This document shows positions 33,830-46,081 of a stretch of DNA of 64,000 bases, in pieces. A program made the translations under genes and the position numbers. The notes under the pieces were generated by a model. That model did no database searches. It saw nothing but the letters and a program-made list of their open reading frames with translations, and had not been told where the DNA came from. Source of the stretch: Aurifilum marmelostoma (lineage: Eukaryota > Ascomycota > Sordariomycetes > Diaporthales > Cryphonectriaceae); NCBI GenBank assembly GCA_027559495.1, contig JAMXSV010000021.1, positions 434,001 through 498,000 on the forward strand, written 5' to 3'. Position 1 is the first letter of the stretch. Each line of letters opens with the position of its first letter.

Positions 33830-35431
33830 ATGTACAAGACGCCCTCCAAGCCGTCGACGTCCTCACGCAACCCTCCTCCGTTCACGCCCAGAAAGAGAGG
33901 CCTGTTTGAAGACGGCCTGTGGCTCTGTAAGTAATAGTACTACTATGCCTTCCCCATCTATACACACCTTCTTCTTCTGCACTCTTCTCTTTTCCTCGCC
34001 TACACTTCACCACGCTCATCTCCCCCAGTCTCTCGCACACTCCCCAGCTGACCGCGTCAAAAAGGCGACTGTTCCCCCCGCAAGCCCGCCCTCAGCCTCA
34101 GGGTCAAAAAGGAAGGCCCCAACAAGGGCAAGTTCTTCTACACCTGCGACCAGCGCAAGTGCGGCTTCTTCCTCTTCCAGCACGACGCCGAGCCCCGCGA
34201 GCGCGACGCCCTGCTCAGGAACAACTGCCGCTCCGAGAACGGCATCGTCGCCCGGGTCCAGGCCAAGGGCGAGCCGCCCGTGACCCCGTCATTTGGGAGG
34301 GGAGGGAGGACGACGGCGATGGCCCCGTCGACGGCGCCTCAGCAGAGGATCTTTAAGGGTCTGCCTCATGCTGGCGCCGGCGCTCAGAGGAGGTGGAGCC
34401 TGTCGCAGGACTCGGAGTACCTGAGCTACGACGAGGCCGATGGGGAGGAGGACGAGGGGCAGAAAGAACAACATAGCGCCGGCGCAGTACGGCCCGGTGT
34501 GGGGGGTAGCCTCGATGCCCAGAACGGAAGCGCAGTGTCGAGCGGCACGCTGGGGAGGTCCTCCACGTCCAAGGGGTCTTCCTCTTCCTCCTCGCTCGGC
34601 ACCGCGCTCCAGCAGCCACCGCCGCAGACACCCTCGGCAAAGCGCAAGCGCCCCGTCTTTCTGGAGGACACCGACGACGAGTACGGCGGAGACGAGCTCG
34701 ACGACCCAGACACAGACCGCCAGCTGGCGCGCGCCGTCGACGAGAGCGCCCGGAAACAGCAGCAGCAGCAGCAGCAGCGGCGCTCGACAGCCCTCGAGAC
34801 GCCCACCGCCCAGAGGACCGTCGACCGTGCATGCGGGCTCCCAACACCCATCACCCGCAACAGCCTGCTGATCGCCGCCGAGGACCGCCGCGACGGCGGT
34901 GGAGAGCGCAGCGCTAAGAGGTTGCGCTTCCGCGACAGCACCCCTGAAGTCGACGGGGACGACCAAGCCTCCGTGATTGGAGATGCCGCCACGCCCACGC
35001 CCTACCGCAAGACCAACGCCCTCCTCTTCCCCCCCACGACGGCCACCACCACCGCTGCTGCTGCTGCTGCTACTTCTGGCCCCGCCACATCAGCCACATC
35101 CCCCTCCAAGACGCCCAACAGCGCCGCCAAGGACTACCCCCGGATAGCAGACGAGGTCATGTCCCTCCTGGCCGGCCAGCCCATCTCCGAGGCGACAAGG
35201 CGCGCCGTGCGCACATCCCTGGAGCGGCACGAGCTCCGGACCCGTGGCCTCGTCATGGGCCGCGACGCCGCGCGCGCCGCCCTCGAGGCCAGGGAGGCGC
35301 GGGTCGCCGAGCTGCAGGCACGGGTCGTCGGGCTCGAGAACGCGCGGCGCATGGACAAGGAGAGCCTGAAGGAGCTGAGCAGGGGGCTGCTTGTGCTGTC
35401 GCAGTCTGGAGATGACGGGGGGCGGGGGTGA
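33830..35431 (+). CDS. GRF-type zinc finger protein with C-terminal coiled coil
   Basis: Exons 33830-33926 and 34065-35431 give 487 residues. Splicing builds the GRF zinc finger across the junction: DGLWLC + DCSPRKPALSLRVKKEGPNK followed by FFYTCDQRKCGFFLF. This shows the four zinc-binding cysteines and the G-R/K-F hallmark. GRF fingers bind single-stranded nucleic acid in DNA repair and topoisomerase proteins; here that activity is inferred. Residues 90-370 are disordered with a Gln run and Ser/Thr/Pro-rich patches. The last 80 residues form a likely coiled coil (RAALEAREARVAELQARVVG). The acceptor is an unusual AAAAAG without a pyrimidine tract, but it is the only one restoring the finger. 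No catalytic domain is present, so this is probably an adaptor. Confidence 0.85.
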
Positions 35432-36202
35432 TGAGATGAGATGATTGGGATGTGTGTGTGTATGTATGTGTATGTGTGTGCATGACTTGTCATGTTTCTT
35501 TTCTTTCTCTGTTGTACTCTTTGCGAGCGCGCTTTATGATGAGGATACCCCCCCCCCCCCTTTTTTTTTTTTTACCTAATGGTCACGAACGGACGGACGG
35601 ACATGGAACATGAGAGACTGAGTGGACAAACCCATCTGGTTGCGACACCATTGTTACGAGCAAGAACCCGGCACAAATTATTTTGATCAACTAGGACACC
35701 CTGACGCTATGTAGGATTTTGAGAGAGACAAGATGGAACAACAAAAGGATGGTCATGTTTCTGTATTCATCATGACTGGCGGCTGAGACTGGATGGTGGC
35801 ATCTAGCCAGTCATGATAAAATGATGCACCTGCTGCTACAAGCCAGCTTTGCGTTGCGCCTAGCCTGCGAGACAGGGGTGTGACGACATGTTTTTCCCTT
35901 CTTCTTTTCGTTTTTCCAGGTAAGACTGAATGATGAATGCTCTCTTTCATCCTTTTTTGCGCCGTAGTGGGTATCTCGTGCGAGAAATGCAGGAGTGAGT
36001 GTGTGTAAGCGTATGTGTGTGTGTAACATGGGGCCGTCCAATGCAAAACAAATAATGTCCGCCCCGTATACTGTGTCATAGATAGATATGCTCCCGCCGC
36101 GTGGCTTGTCCATTTCTTCTTCTCTCTTCAAAAGAAAAGCTTGAGCTCCCGACCCTCCTCCAAGCTCAAACCGCTTCGCACCCGTTTCCTAATATAACCT
36201 AC
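35432..36202. other. Convergent spacer with C/T homopolymers
   Basis: Contains a GT-rich tract (35451-35480), a run of C followed by T (35550-35573) and a short GGAC tandem (35590-35600). No gene seen. Confidence 0.6.
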
Positions 36203-39200
36203 TTACTTGAATGTTCTCGATAGCCTGGAGCCCTTGACTGGCGCCGGAAGACACCGGATGAAATCATCCCGTTCTGCAGTCAAAGCCGTCAGTCAGTACC
36301 TCTCTTCAATTCAATATGGGTGTGTGGGTGTGTGTGTGTATAGAAATCGAGATAAGGAGAACGTCGTCGACTTACGCTCCTCGCCATCAAACAGAATTGT
36401 GATGTCATCATGCTCTCCTGGAATCTCTGGCATATCCAGACAGACAAAAGCCATGTCGTCCGTCGGCTTCTCCCCGTTCTCAGGCAGCAGGGGCAGGGGG
36501 AACTTGGCGTCATCGATCTTGAGGCCCACCTTGTCACCCTTCCTGATGGACTCAAAGATGTCCGTCGCCTTGAGCTGGAAGCTCATGCTCTCTCCGTGGT
36601 GGAAGTCCTCAAAGAAGACGAGGACGTGGGTGATGTTGTCTTCTGATTGGACAATCTGCATCCTCGTCCCCGCTGCCTCCCATTTCTTGTAGATGGGGAC
36701 GACCATGCGCCGCCGAGCGATAGCAAAGAGCGACACGACTCCATCGAAGAGCGGCTTGAAGCCCGTCAGTGCCTCTTGGAAATCGTGCAGGTCTCGCTGG
36801 CTGGTGAAGGAGAACGTGCGGATCGATGGACCCCGGCTGGCGACCTGCAGCGCCTGGAATATCTCTCCTGGCAGCTGCTTGGACACCTGAGATTCCGACA
36901 GCGCAACGGTGACATCTTGTTGAGCTGGGCGCAGGATCTGGATCTTGGTCTTCTCCTTGACCGGAAGCCTGATCTTGAGCTCTCCAGGTCCCACGTTGAC
37001 CCTGTCGGTTATGCTGCCACATTTGAAGTCGATGATGATCCTCAGACGTTCAGCCAGCACGGTCTCCGCTATCTCGCCCTCGACATCTTCGTTGATCACT
37101 CTGACTCTCGACCATGGCAGTGTGGAGAATACGGGTGCCGCGTCGGACTTGGCGGTCTGGGTGATGGCAAAGCCCGTGATGGGGACCTCGGAGAAGACCT
37201 TCTCGTCCTGTTGCACAAGTGTGCCGATGAGGAGACTGTGGAAGCGAAGCCGCTCAGGCTCGTCGTTGAAAGCCATGACCATCCTGCCGGTGCTGCCCCC
37301 GTCATCAAATCTTAAGAGGAGTGCAGGCTCGTTGTTCTCACCCCGCAGGAAGCCAAATTGAACAGGTACCTGGGGCAGGTACATGTGATTGACGGCGCTG
37401 AGCAGCTTCGTCCCTGGACCCGTGACGACGGCGAAGCGGAAGCCGCGGTGATGCGTCCTCTGCCCCTGTGGAGAGTTCTCCTTGGCGATCCGCTCAAACA
37501 GGGCAACTTCGCAGCCGAGCACAGACTCTCTCGGGAAGGTCATGGACTTGGCATTTGAGTCAAAGTATTGGAAGCTGCGCAGTTTGGACTTGAAAACACA
37601 TTGTTCCTCCTTGCGCGGCTGAAGCGTCGCAAGCGCCTTCGCACTGAAGTCTTGCATGTTCCACAATAATTTGAAGTCCTGAGGCTTGCACTTGATCACC
37701 ACCATGAAGCCCCGAGGGAGCTTGAGCTCCAGGGCGCAGTTCTCGGGGCGCCACTTGACGTCTTTCCAAGCCGGCCCTCCTTTCTTGTTGCTCTGGATGC
37801 ACAGCTGCACGGACCCATTTTGGCTCGCGAGACAGAAATCGAGACTCGTCTGCGCCGGGGACCTGGTGACCGAGAGGAAGCAGGGAAAGTGAAATTTCTG
37901 GTCCTCCATCCCCTGCTCCATGAGGAGCAGGTCAACCATGTACCGGCCAAAACAGAACAGGTCCTTGGTATCACCCAGAGGCAGAGCGGAGAGGAGAGGC
38001 AGCTTGGTGAGAGTTTGCGACGCTGCGATGGAGGAGCCCCAGGAGCCCCACAGCAGCGTGATGATATCTTGATTGATGGCCGGGTACTCGACCCATATCG
38101 TCTTGTCAATCATCTGAGGCAAGAAAGGCTCCTCTGGTGGTAGGAACCCGTTGCGCTTCATGGATGATGATAGCTTTCTCAACTGCGACGTGATGGTCTG
38201 CCCCACGTCCTGCACTTCTGCGTCGACCGGACTGCTCCTGGTGCTTAGGATCCCGGGTAGGATCTCTTCGTAGATCCACAAGGCCTTGGCAAGATCAGCA
38301 TAAGCTTGTTGGCGGGCCCCCTGGAGTTGGCTGGCATGCTGTGGGGTCTGCGGCTGCTGCTCCCTGATGGTTATCTCGAGGGTCATCCTGCCCTTGAGAA
38401 ACCACCATAGAGCTGCCCGGGCGAGATCGTCCGGTAGGGAGGACATGATTGGTTTGACGGTCTCGGCCTGCAGGCGGAACAATTCGAATAAGTGCCGTGT
38501 TCGTGCAGTGAAGATCTCCAGGGCGTCGTCGGCCAGTGGCGGTCCTGCTGCCATGTCCGGCGCGGCAGCTCTCTTGTTCGGGGAGTCTCCCAGCCTGGGG
38601 TCTCGCGCCGAGGTCCGCTGCTGTGCCATCACTGCGGCAGGACTTCCCTGCAGAGACTGTGAGTAGGTGGACGCAGGGCTCTGGTCCACTCTTGGCCGCC
38701 TCTGTTGCAGCTCAGGCGAGCCGGCATTGGAAGGAGGCATCGAGCCCGGTTGCGCATCGACTGGTGTGGAGGGGGCCGCCGCTTGCTGTTTGGTCTCTTC
38801 CCACTCCTGTTCGTTGCTGGTGCTTGCTGATCTTACTGCTTTCGCGAAAGCCATGCCCTCTGCCTGGCGCTGTTTGGCCTGGTTGATCTCGATGAACGAC
38901 TTCCTCTTATCGTCATTTGAGATCGCAGAGTTGTCCAGAAACTGCGAGGAGGAGGGATTGCCAGCGGGCACAGCGGGCAGGTCGTGAGAGCGCGGTGGTG
39001 GTAGAGAGACAGCTGGGGGCGGGGGCTGAGGCGGCGATGGCTCGTCCGAGATGGTGGAGTAGCCAGTCTGGGTTCTCCGAAGCACTGGAGGGACAAAGTC
39101 ATCCTGTTTCGGGTCCGAGTATGCCCTGTCCCTCTCCTGCTGGAGCTGTGCGATCTTCTTCACCTGAGGAGGAGGTGGTGCGGACTGCGCCCTCTTGCGC

Positions 39201-39664
39201 TTCGCTATCTCTGCGGTAGGGACTGCGCACTCGTCTCCGCCATCCCCTATAATCTCAGGAAAGGTGTCGACGAACCTCACGACAAGCCCCCTCTTATTTC
39301 TATTCCTCGTGCTCGGGGCACGCCCCCGCATGGCAAGCTGCTGCTGCTCTCTCGACTGCGGCACCAATTGATGAGCGTTCGGCGGCTGCTGCTGCTGCTG
39401 CTGCTGCTGCTGTAGATGGTCATTGACGACGGGGGTGGTGACGTCGAGGGCGTTGGGATACCGGCGAGCATTGGAGGTGTCGAGCTTGGCCAGCATCTGA
39501 GGTGCTGCGTGCACGACGGGCAGGTTGTCGTGTGGAGAGTGTGAGAAGAAATTGCTGAGGTCGTCATTGCCTGGGGCGACCTCGTTGGGATTCGAGACCT
39601 TCCTCTCGCGACCAAACAGCTTCCCCATGAAGCGGCCTCTCTTGGACTGGCCTTCCGACTCCAT
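36203..39664 (-). CDS. Large conserved-looking protein of unknown function (1119 residues)
   Basis: Exon 1 (39664-36376) plus a short terminal exon (36273-36203) joined across a 102 bp GTAAGT..CAG intron. The terminal exon replaces a spurious Thr/His tail with CLPAPVKGSRLSRTFK. The start MESEGQSKRGRFMGKLFGRE is basic. Residues 1-390 are disordered, with a Gln run near 85-93 and the ordered-looking patch RGLVVRFVDTFPEIIG. Residues 400-1110 look folded, alternating beta-rich and helical segments: ALWWFLKGRMTLEITIREQ, then WVEYPAINQDIITLLWGSWG and FSFTSQRDLHDFQEALTGFK. No catalytic motif, signal peptide or membrane helix is apparent. The stretch near residues 1000-1030 could be PH-like. I do not recognise the family. 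Confidence 0.82.
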
Positions 39665-42600
39665 TCTGCCCCTCTCGCCGTTCTTGTCCTCTGCGTGTGA
39701 GCCTGGCGATCGTGTTAAAGGAGAAGAAGAAGAAGAGGGAGAGGGAGAGGGAACGGGCGAGATGTAGGGAGCAACAGATGACTCGCGTGCCTATCAGACG
39801 AGGGCCGCAAGCATTATAAACGCGGCACAGGAGCACGGAGGTTATGTCTTGTGGGGAGGGGGACGTGGGACGTGTGCCTGCTGGACGATATGGGATGGGA
39901 TGGTCTGGTGCGACGCGATCGTGATCCCAAGGGAGGGAGGAATGGTTCTGGCGGTGATGGTGTCTGGTGGAGAGCGTCGAAGGGGGGCGCAATCGCTGTC
40001 GCGGTCAGGGTCAACGACTTGTCGGTCTCTCTCTGTGTGTGAGTGTGCGTCGGCCGTCAATGCCCTACCGGTGGTGCCTTATGCCATGCTTGCCCTCCAT
40101 CCAGGAGCTGACGTTGCAGATGGAGGGCCGTTTCAGCAACGGCTGGGGTGGTTGGACGGGCGAAGACCCCTGAGGCCCCACGACCGACGCCAGTAGACCA
40201 CTCACCACTCACTGGATCGGGTAGACGGTTAGACCCCGGCCCCCACTTGTCATCCCCCTCCACAGGGTTTCTAGGGCACCACTACTGCGTACGTAGCGTA
40301 CGTAGTACAATGGATTAGTGCTGTAGTACTTTTTTTATTTATACTTAGCACCTGAAGAGTAGGGCCGGTATCCTGGCGCCAGCAGACCCAGAATCTCTTG
40401 TTGCCTGAACTCTTTTTTCTCTTCAAGAGAGACAAAAGATAGAATGTCTCCAGGCTTTGATTCCGTTGTTCCTAACATGCAACTGTATTTTAGTTGTAAT
40501 TCTGTATACGAGTATGTCAGGATGCAGGCGATCAAGAGTTGGTGCACTGCAGCAGTTCCCACCCCCCAAAAGCCTACACAGGCTCTGGTGGTGCTGGTAT
40601 TGAAGGCTCACCATTAGCGAGAACCTTGTATGGCGTGCCAAGGTGAGCTACCCCTGAGTGTGGGGTTGCCCTTATCGTATGCATATAAGGTTAGTATCAT
40701 CTGCACATGTTCAGCAGGCATTCATCCCCATCCTGCTTACTATGTACTTACTACAGACCACCAGCTGCTATGTAAAGTAATGCTGCATAGTGTCTACATT
40801 TGACTCTCATCCTCATATGAGCCCTTCATACAGCTAAGTGCTCTGCCCATCTATGAATTCCAGAGGCTTCTGGACCGCAACAGCCTGCACGAGCGAGCGA
40901 GCGAGCGATCGCTCGCTCGACGCCCCCAAGTGCTCAGCGAGATGGCGCCAGAGCCAGGTCTGAGCTGCCTCGTAGGGTTTTTAGATGACACGCCATCGAG
41001 ATTGCGGCGGCTTCCCTCATTTCACACAGTGATAGCGAGAAATGCTCAGCTCCTCCCTCGCTAGCCTTTAGCCCAGGAGCAAGGGATCAAGATTGGGCAC
41101 GGCGCTAAACCTGAGTGCTGACAGCCGCGCCATGTGCCTCTGAGAACTATCCTCTCATTATATGCCATTGGTATGAACACACAAGTGTCGAAAGCCCACA
41201 GAAACGACAACAGATATCCCATAAAGATGCTGCCTTCACACGAGGCTGTCAGTCGGCTCATCTGAGCCCGAGACGATGACCCAGGGCTGCTTCCCCGTAT
41301 CCAGCGCGCGCTGGCGAGTCATTCTGGGGTTCCTGCAGGGTCTTCCACCGGAAAGTTGCCGCAGCAGCTGTCTATTGAGATTAAAGTGTATTTTACTCCT
41401 TGCCATTCTTGTCTCTTCTAGATCAGCCTCATCGCCACACCGCCCAGCCTTAAAGGAGTACTTCGATCGGTATATTTCCGAGTGTGAAAAGAAGAAGGGG
41501 CCCCTCCTTTTACGTCGTGAAAATAGAGACACAGAAAACGAGCGAGCGGCGCCAACAGAAGAGAAAAACTATAGGACGCGGTCGGACAGCCGGACTTTGA
41601 TAAGCAACCGAGCGTGGGATACTACGAGTTTCGCGCCTTAGTTTTCAAAAGGGACGTCATCTCCTCGGGCTGCATCAACCCTCTCGTCAGCTGGCCGCCG
41701 CGGACAAAAGGTGGACAGGGTGAAGATAAAGTGAAGTGGGAGCTGTATGTTGACAAGTCAACATTGTCGGCGCTCTCGAAATGTTTGAACTGCCCGCCAT
41801 TTCAGTAGTGGTCTCGACTCGTAGTAAATCATGTCTTGTTGCGGAGAATTTCGTTGATCAAGACCTGACCAGCTTTCAATGTCTCTGTACACGGATATTT
41901 CAACATACATGGACGTCACCTCCTTGTATGTGATGACTGTCTTCATTGTGCAGAGGCGCGGATCGTCCGGAGCTTTGGCTTCAGGCACAGAGGACGCAGG
42001 CTGCCTCCGTCATGAGCCTAATGCCTTAGCTGCCTAGCAGTAAGAACTGACCAGTGGTGAGCTTTCAAGACGCTCAAGGTCGAAGACATGCAGGCGTCCG
42101 CTGAGCTATCACAAATTACAAGGGGACTTGAGAGATGAAATCCGATAACACGGTAAGCCGTTGGCAGATCCGGGGGCTCCAGAGCACCCTATGTGACATA
42201 ATAAAACCAACCCACTGCATTTGTGCAGAACGTACATGGTCTCTGCGATTTACACCATCATTGCCACTGTCTGAATGCCTGACCAAGCACTCAGGCGTCA
42301 CCTGCGAGCACAGGGAGCAGAGCGACAGGGATGGGCTGACAGACATGCGGAGCAACGTCATGGGCGGTAAGCGGAGGTAAGTGCTAAAATACAGCTTGGT
42401 TGTGCCCCGCCAACTGCTGACTACAATATGCTGAAGTGCACAGAGAGAGAAGAGGAGGGAGAAAGCCTTCCTCTCCCACCCTCCGTCATTCGGGCTAGGC
42501 TGAACATCCGCCTTACTTTTCAACTACATCATCTCCACCAGGTCTCTGCGTTCTGCTCCTCCTGTGTTCTCTAACTTCTGCCTTCCTCTTCATCCCTACT

Positions 42601-42724
42601 CAACCTCCTTCAGTTACGCGACTCGCCCCGCCGATTCACCACGGTCCCTACTCTCGACCTTTTGACCCCGCCCCAACCTATTCTCGACAAGAGGGGCAGA
42701 TCAAGCCCTGCTTGTCTACTTGCT
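39665..42724. promoter_or_regulatory. 3.1 kb divergent spacer with palindromes
   Basis: Lies between two divergent genes, so it should hold both promoters. Contains a tandem copy of GCGTACGTA (40287-40295 and 40296-40304) and a 22 bp perfect palindrome (40898-40919). A CT-rich leader precedes the oxysterol-binding protein gene (42540-42720). Short frames here show no domain. Confidence 0.5.
40891..40919. repeat. GAGC tandem and 22 bp perfect palindrome
   Basis: GAGC units run into their own inverse at a central GATC (40907-40910). Positions 40898-40919 are perfectly self-complementary, with pairing broken at 40897/40920. Confidence 0.9.
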
Positions 42725-44692
42725 ATGACCATGATGGGCCTTGTGTCCGGCCGCCGACGGGCCACGTCAACGACAAGTACGTGCTAGAGACAGGCTCCCC
42801 TTCATCCCTTCTCCATGTCTGCACTTGGTATTGCTAGCGTGAGCCTGGATCGTTACCTACAGCGCAGGTAGCTGACGCGACCCTCTTACTACGCAGGCAG
42901 CCGAGGATCCACGGATGAGGGCAGAGGCGACGGTGGCGACGATGATACCCAGGTCGTCGAACCCGATCAGGGCAATGTGCTCTCCCACATCATCTCTCAG
43001 CTCAGGCCTGGTGCCGATCTCAGCAGGGTGACCCTTCCCACCTTCATCCTCGAGCCGCGGAGCATGCTGGAGCGCATAACGAAGTAAAACAACACCACAT
43101 CCCCCGAATCTGAAGTCTTTGGAACGTACTCCAGGCTGACCAGCATCTTCTCATAGCTTCATGAGCCATCCTGAGATGCTCCTCCCCATACCTGAGATCG
43201 ACGATCCCGTGGAGAGATTCGTGTCCGTTGTCAAGTTCTACCTCAGCGGCTGGCACATTCGTCCTCCTGGAGTCAAGAAGCCGTTGAACCCCATTCTTGG
43301 CGAAATCTTCACCTGCTACTGGGACTTCCCGGACAAGACAAGAGCATATTACATCTCCGAACAGACTTCGCACCACCCTCCGAAATCGAGCTACTTCTAT
43401 ATGGTCCCTGAGCACCACATCAGGGTCGACGGTACCCTGAAGCCCAAGAGCAAGTTTCTCGGAAACTCGGCAGCAAGTTTGATGGAGGGCACTGCAGTCC
43501 TCACCATCTTGAATCGGGGCAAGGATCCCAAGAAGGGCGAGCGCTAGTTAGTACATGCCAACGAATACCTCTACAGGCCTTGGAGGTGGTTAACAATAGT
43601 ATAGTCACCTGACACAGCCTAATATGTACGCGAGAGGGATCCTCTTCGGCAAGATGAAGTATGAATTGGGAGACCACAGTTTTGTTCGGTGCCCCGAGAT
43701 GGGTCTCGTCGCGGACCTGGAGTTCAAAACGAAGGGCTGGGTTGGTGGCATGTACAATGCCATCGGTGGTACCATCAGGAACGAGAAAACGGGTGAGGTG
43801 CTGTACGAGCTCTCTGGGCTGTGGAGTGACGAGATGTTCGTCAAGGATCTCAAGGTACAGTCATGACGCATTTTGATTTCCTATATACCTTCGTCGCTGA
43901 CCCCTTGGCAGACTGGCCACAAGGAGATGTTTTTCAACGCACACCGTTCGAAACCGGCACCTCCACAAGTCAGGCCGGTAGAAGAGCAGGAGGATGGAGA
44001 ATCGCAGAGACTGTGGCTCAAGACCGCACAGGCCGTCAAGGACCGAAATCACGAGGTTGCTACCGACGAGAAGTCCAAGATTGAAGATGCACAAAGAGAC
44101 GAGGCCGCTAAGAGGGCTCAAGATGGAGTCGAGTGGCACCCGCGACTGTTCAGAAGGGTCAACGGTGGACCTGGCGGCTCCGAAGAAGGAGAGGAAGACT
44201 TGGAGTGGATCATCAACGCGCAGATGTGAGCATCTACTTCCAGGGTCTTCTGGGAAATTTCGGTCTAACGATACTGACTATTCCAATAGTGACACCTCGG
44301 ACCCGAAGAAATGTGCTGAACAGATTCTGGCCATCTATCCGATCCTTCCGGGACAAGCGGTGAACAAAGCACACGCGATTCCTCCAAGGGCATCCGGCAG
44401 CAAGCCAGCCGCTGAGAGCAAACCAACACCTGCGCAACCGGCCCATGACGATCTGATAGACTTTGGCCAGGACGACACCCCAGCCGAGCCTCCGAGGCCA
44501 GCCGCCGCACCCTCCTCCAACGAACCCAGGACGGAGAGCACCGGAGAGATCTCGGGCTTGTTAAAGAGCACAGGCAAGCCCTCCGAGGGACCACTCATTG
44601 ATTTCCACAACGACCTAAAGAAAAATATACCCAACATCACGCGATCGGACACGGCAGAATCAAACGACGTTTTTGTGGATGCTAAGGAGTAA
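42725..44692 (+). CDS. Oxysterol-binding protein, short Kes1/Osh4-like type
   Basis: Sterol/PI4P transfer protein acting between membranes. Six exons by my model: 42725-42776, about 42897-43083, 43157-43546, 43605-43854, 43912-44225, 44290-44692; 531 residues. The signature EQTSHHPP sits at residues 148-155, a one-residue variant of the usual EQVSHHPP. Other family segments are KKPLNPILGEIFTCYW, LTQPNMYARGILFGKMKYEL and GTIRNEKTGEVLYELSG. No PH or ankyrin domain, so it is the short type. The intron at 43547-43604 is only 58 bp; correct joining yields RYHLTQPNMYARG. The C-terminal 130 residues after IYPILPGQ are a disordered extension with two LIDF motifs (DLIDFGQDD and PLIDFHNDL). The phases of all junctions agree. 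Confidence 0.93.
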
Positions 44693-45348
44693 GTAAAATA
44701 GGGCAATGTTTTCAGGTGATTGGGGCTGGCAGAAGTGCAAAGACAAAGAGAGCCGCGATACATCCGTAGAGCACGGAATATGAAGACGGCGTTCAGTTGT
44801 GGTAATATCGGGGCTCAGAAATGAGCATTACATTGTCTTCACATACATCTTTTTCATAAAAGAATAACGAATATCTGGGAGAAATATCTTGTTCATTGGG
44901 AAAGTACTGTTTAGAGAACCGCCTGCCCATCAAATGCATTGTAATACATACTAGAGACCTCTTGTGCCTCGGTTTATTATACCGGCCAACCCCGACACCA
45001 AACGCCTATGCCTCCTTGCCGATGTCCACTCATGCCGGGATATGAGTATTGTTTGTGGCGCTGTCTCTTGAGAAAACGGCTCTGGAGTTACGAGAAATCC
45101 GCAAATATGGTAGTGACCACCAGCAACATTCGAGCAGCTGATAATGGTTGCCTGTGGTTGCTCGAGTACTTCATCAAACATCGTAAGAATCCGAGTCTCC
45201 GGGATGGCCATACAAAGGTGCACATCCCGCTACACTCTACCCAAGTCAGAGTCGATGGGAGCGAAGCAGGGCAATGGAGCCCTTCACGCTGTGATCAATA
45301 CTTGTTAAGGGCCCGAAGCCACCGAATCCTAACGTAGGACGACCCAGC
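44693..45348. other. Convergent spacer, no gene seen
   Basis: 3' flanks of the oxysterol-binding protein and U2AF genes. AT-rich at 44810-44950. A 109-codon frame across it lacks any coding character. Confidence 0.6.
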
Positions 45349-46081
45349 TCAATATCTCCTCCTTGTGGGCTCTGGGCTGGGACTCCTCGAGGGGCTCTTG
45401 TTATCCCTGCCGCCCTCCTTGAGCCACTTCTTGGTGGCGAGGGTCAGCTCGCGATCGAGCTCGTCGCTGGGGTTCTTGCGGTGGATGAAGTTGCAGAAGC
45501 CGCCGCGGACGCAGCCCTCGCCGCTGTTGAGGCGGCAGCAGGCCTCGCGGAAGTCGGTGACGGGGCTGAGCTCGCAGTAGATGGGCCGGGCGGCGTACCA
45601 GCGGGAGTTGAGGTCGTCGCAGGCCTTTTGTGCCGACTCCTCGTACTTGAAGCGGGCATAGACGTTGCCGATCAGGTGGTCGTTGTTGTTGTCGCAGACG
45701 ACGAGCTCCTCGAGCTCGCCGTACTTGCACATCTCGCACCAGACATCCTCGTAGAAGGCGTCAAAGTGGTTCTGCAGCTGCGAGGGGTTCATGCGGTTCT
45801 TGGGGTCGAAGGCTGGGTTCTGGTACAGGTTCGGCATCAGGATCGTCTGGCTGTATGAGGGCTTGACGTGCTTGCGCGAGCAGCGGTCACCGTGCCGGCA
45901 GGCGCCGATCTTGTAATAGAAGGAGCAGTTGACCTATATGTTGTGGCAGAGGAAAGAATGCACAGTGTTAGTAAGGACTGGTCATGATGAGCGATCAAGA
46001 GGATGTAAAAGGAGGAAGAGCAGGGAGCAAACTGACCTTGTCCTGCTCGGTACCAAAGATGCTTGCTAGATAGGAAGCCAT
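45349..46081 (-). CDS. U2AF1: Splicing factor U2AF small subunit
   Basis: Recognises the AG at 3' splice sites within the U2AF heterodimer; nuclear. Exons 46081-46037 and 45933-45349 with a 103 bp intron give 209 residues. Exon 1 is MASYLASIFGTEQDK, the canonical start. The first CCCH zinc finger is CSFYYKIGACRHGDRCSRKH. The UHM/RRM follows (FDAFYEDVWCEMCKYGELEE and GNVYARFKYEESAQKACDDL). The second finger is CCRLNSGEGCVRGGFCNFIH. The short tail is Ser/Arg/Pro-rich (SPSRSPSPEPTRRRY), a reduced RS region. Length and order match the family exactly. Very secure. Confidence 0.97.
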
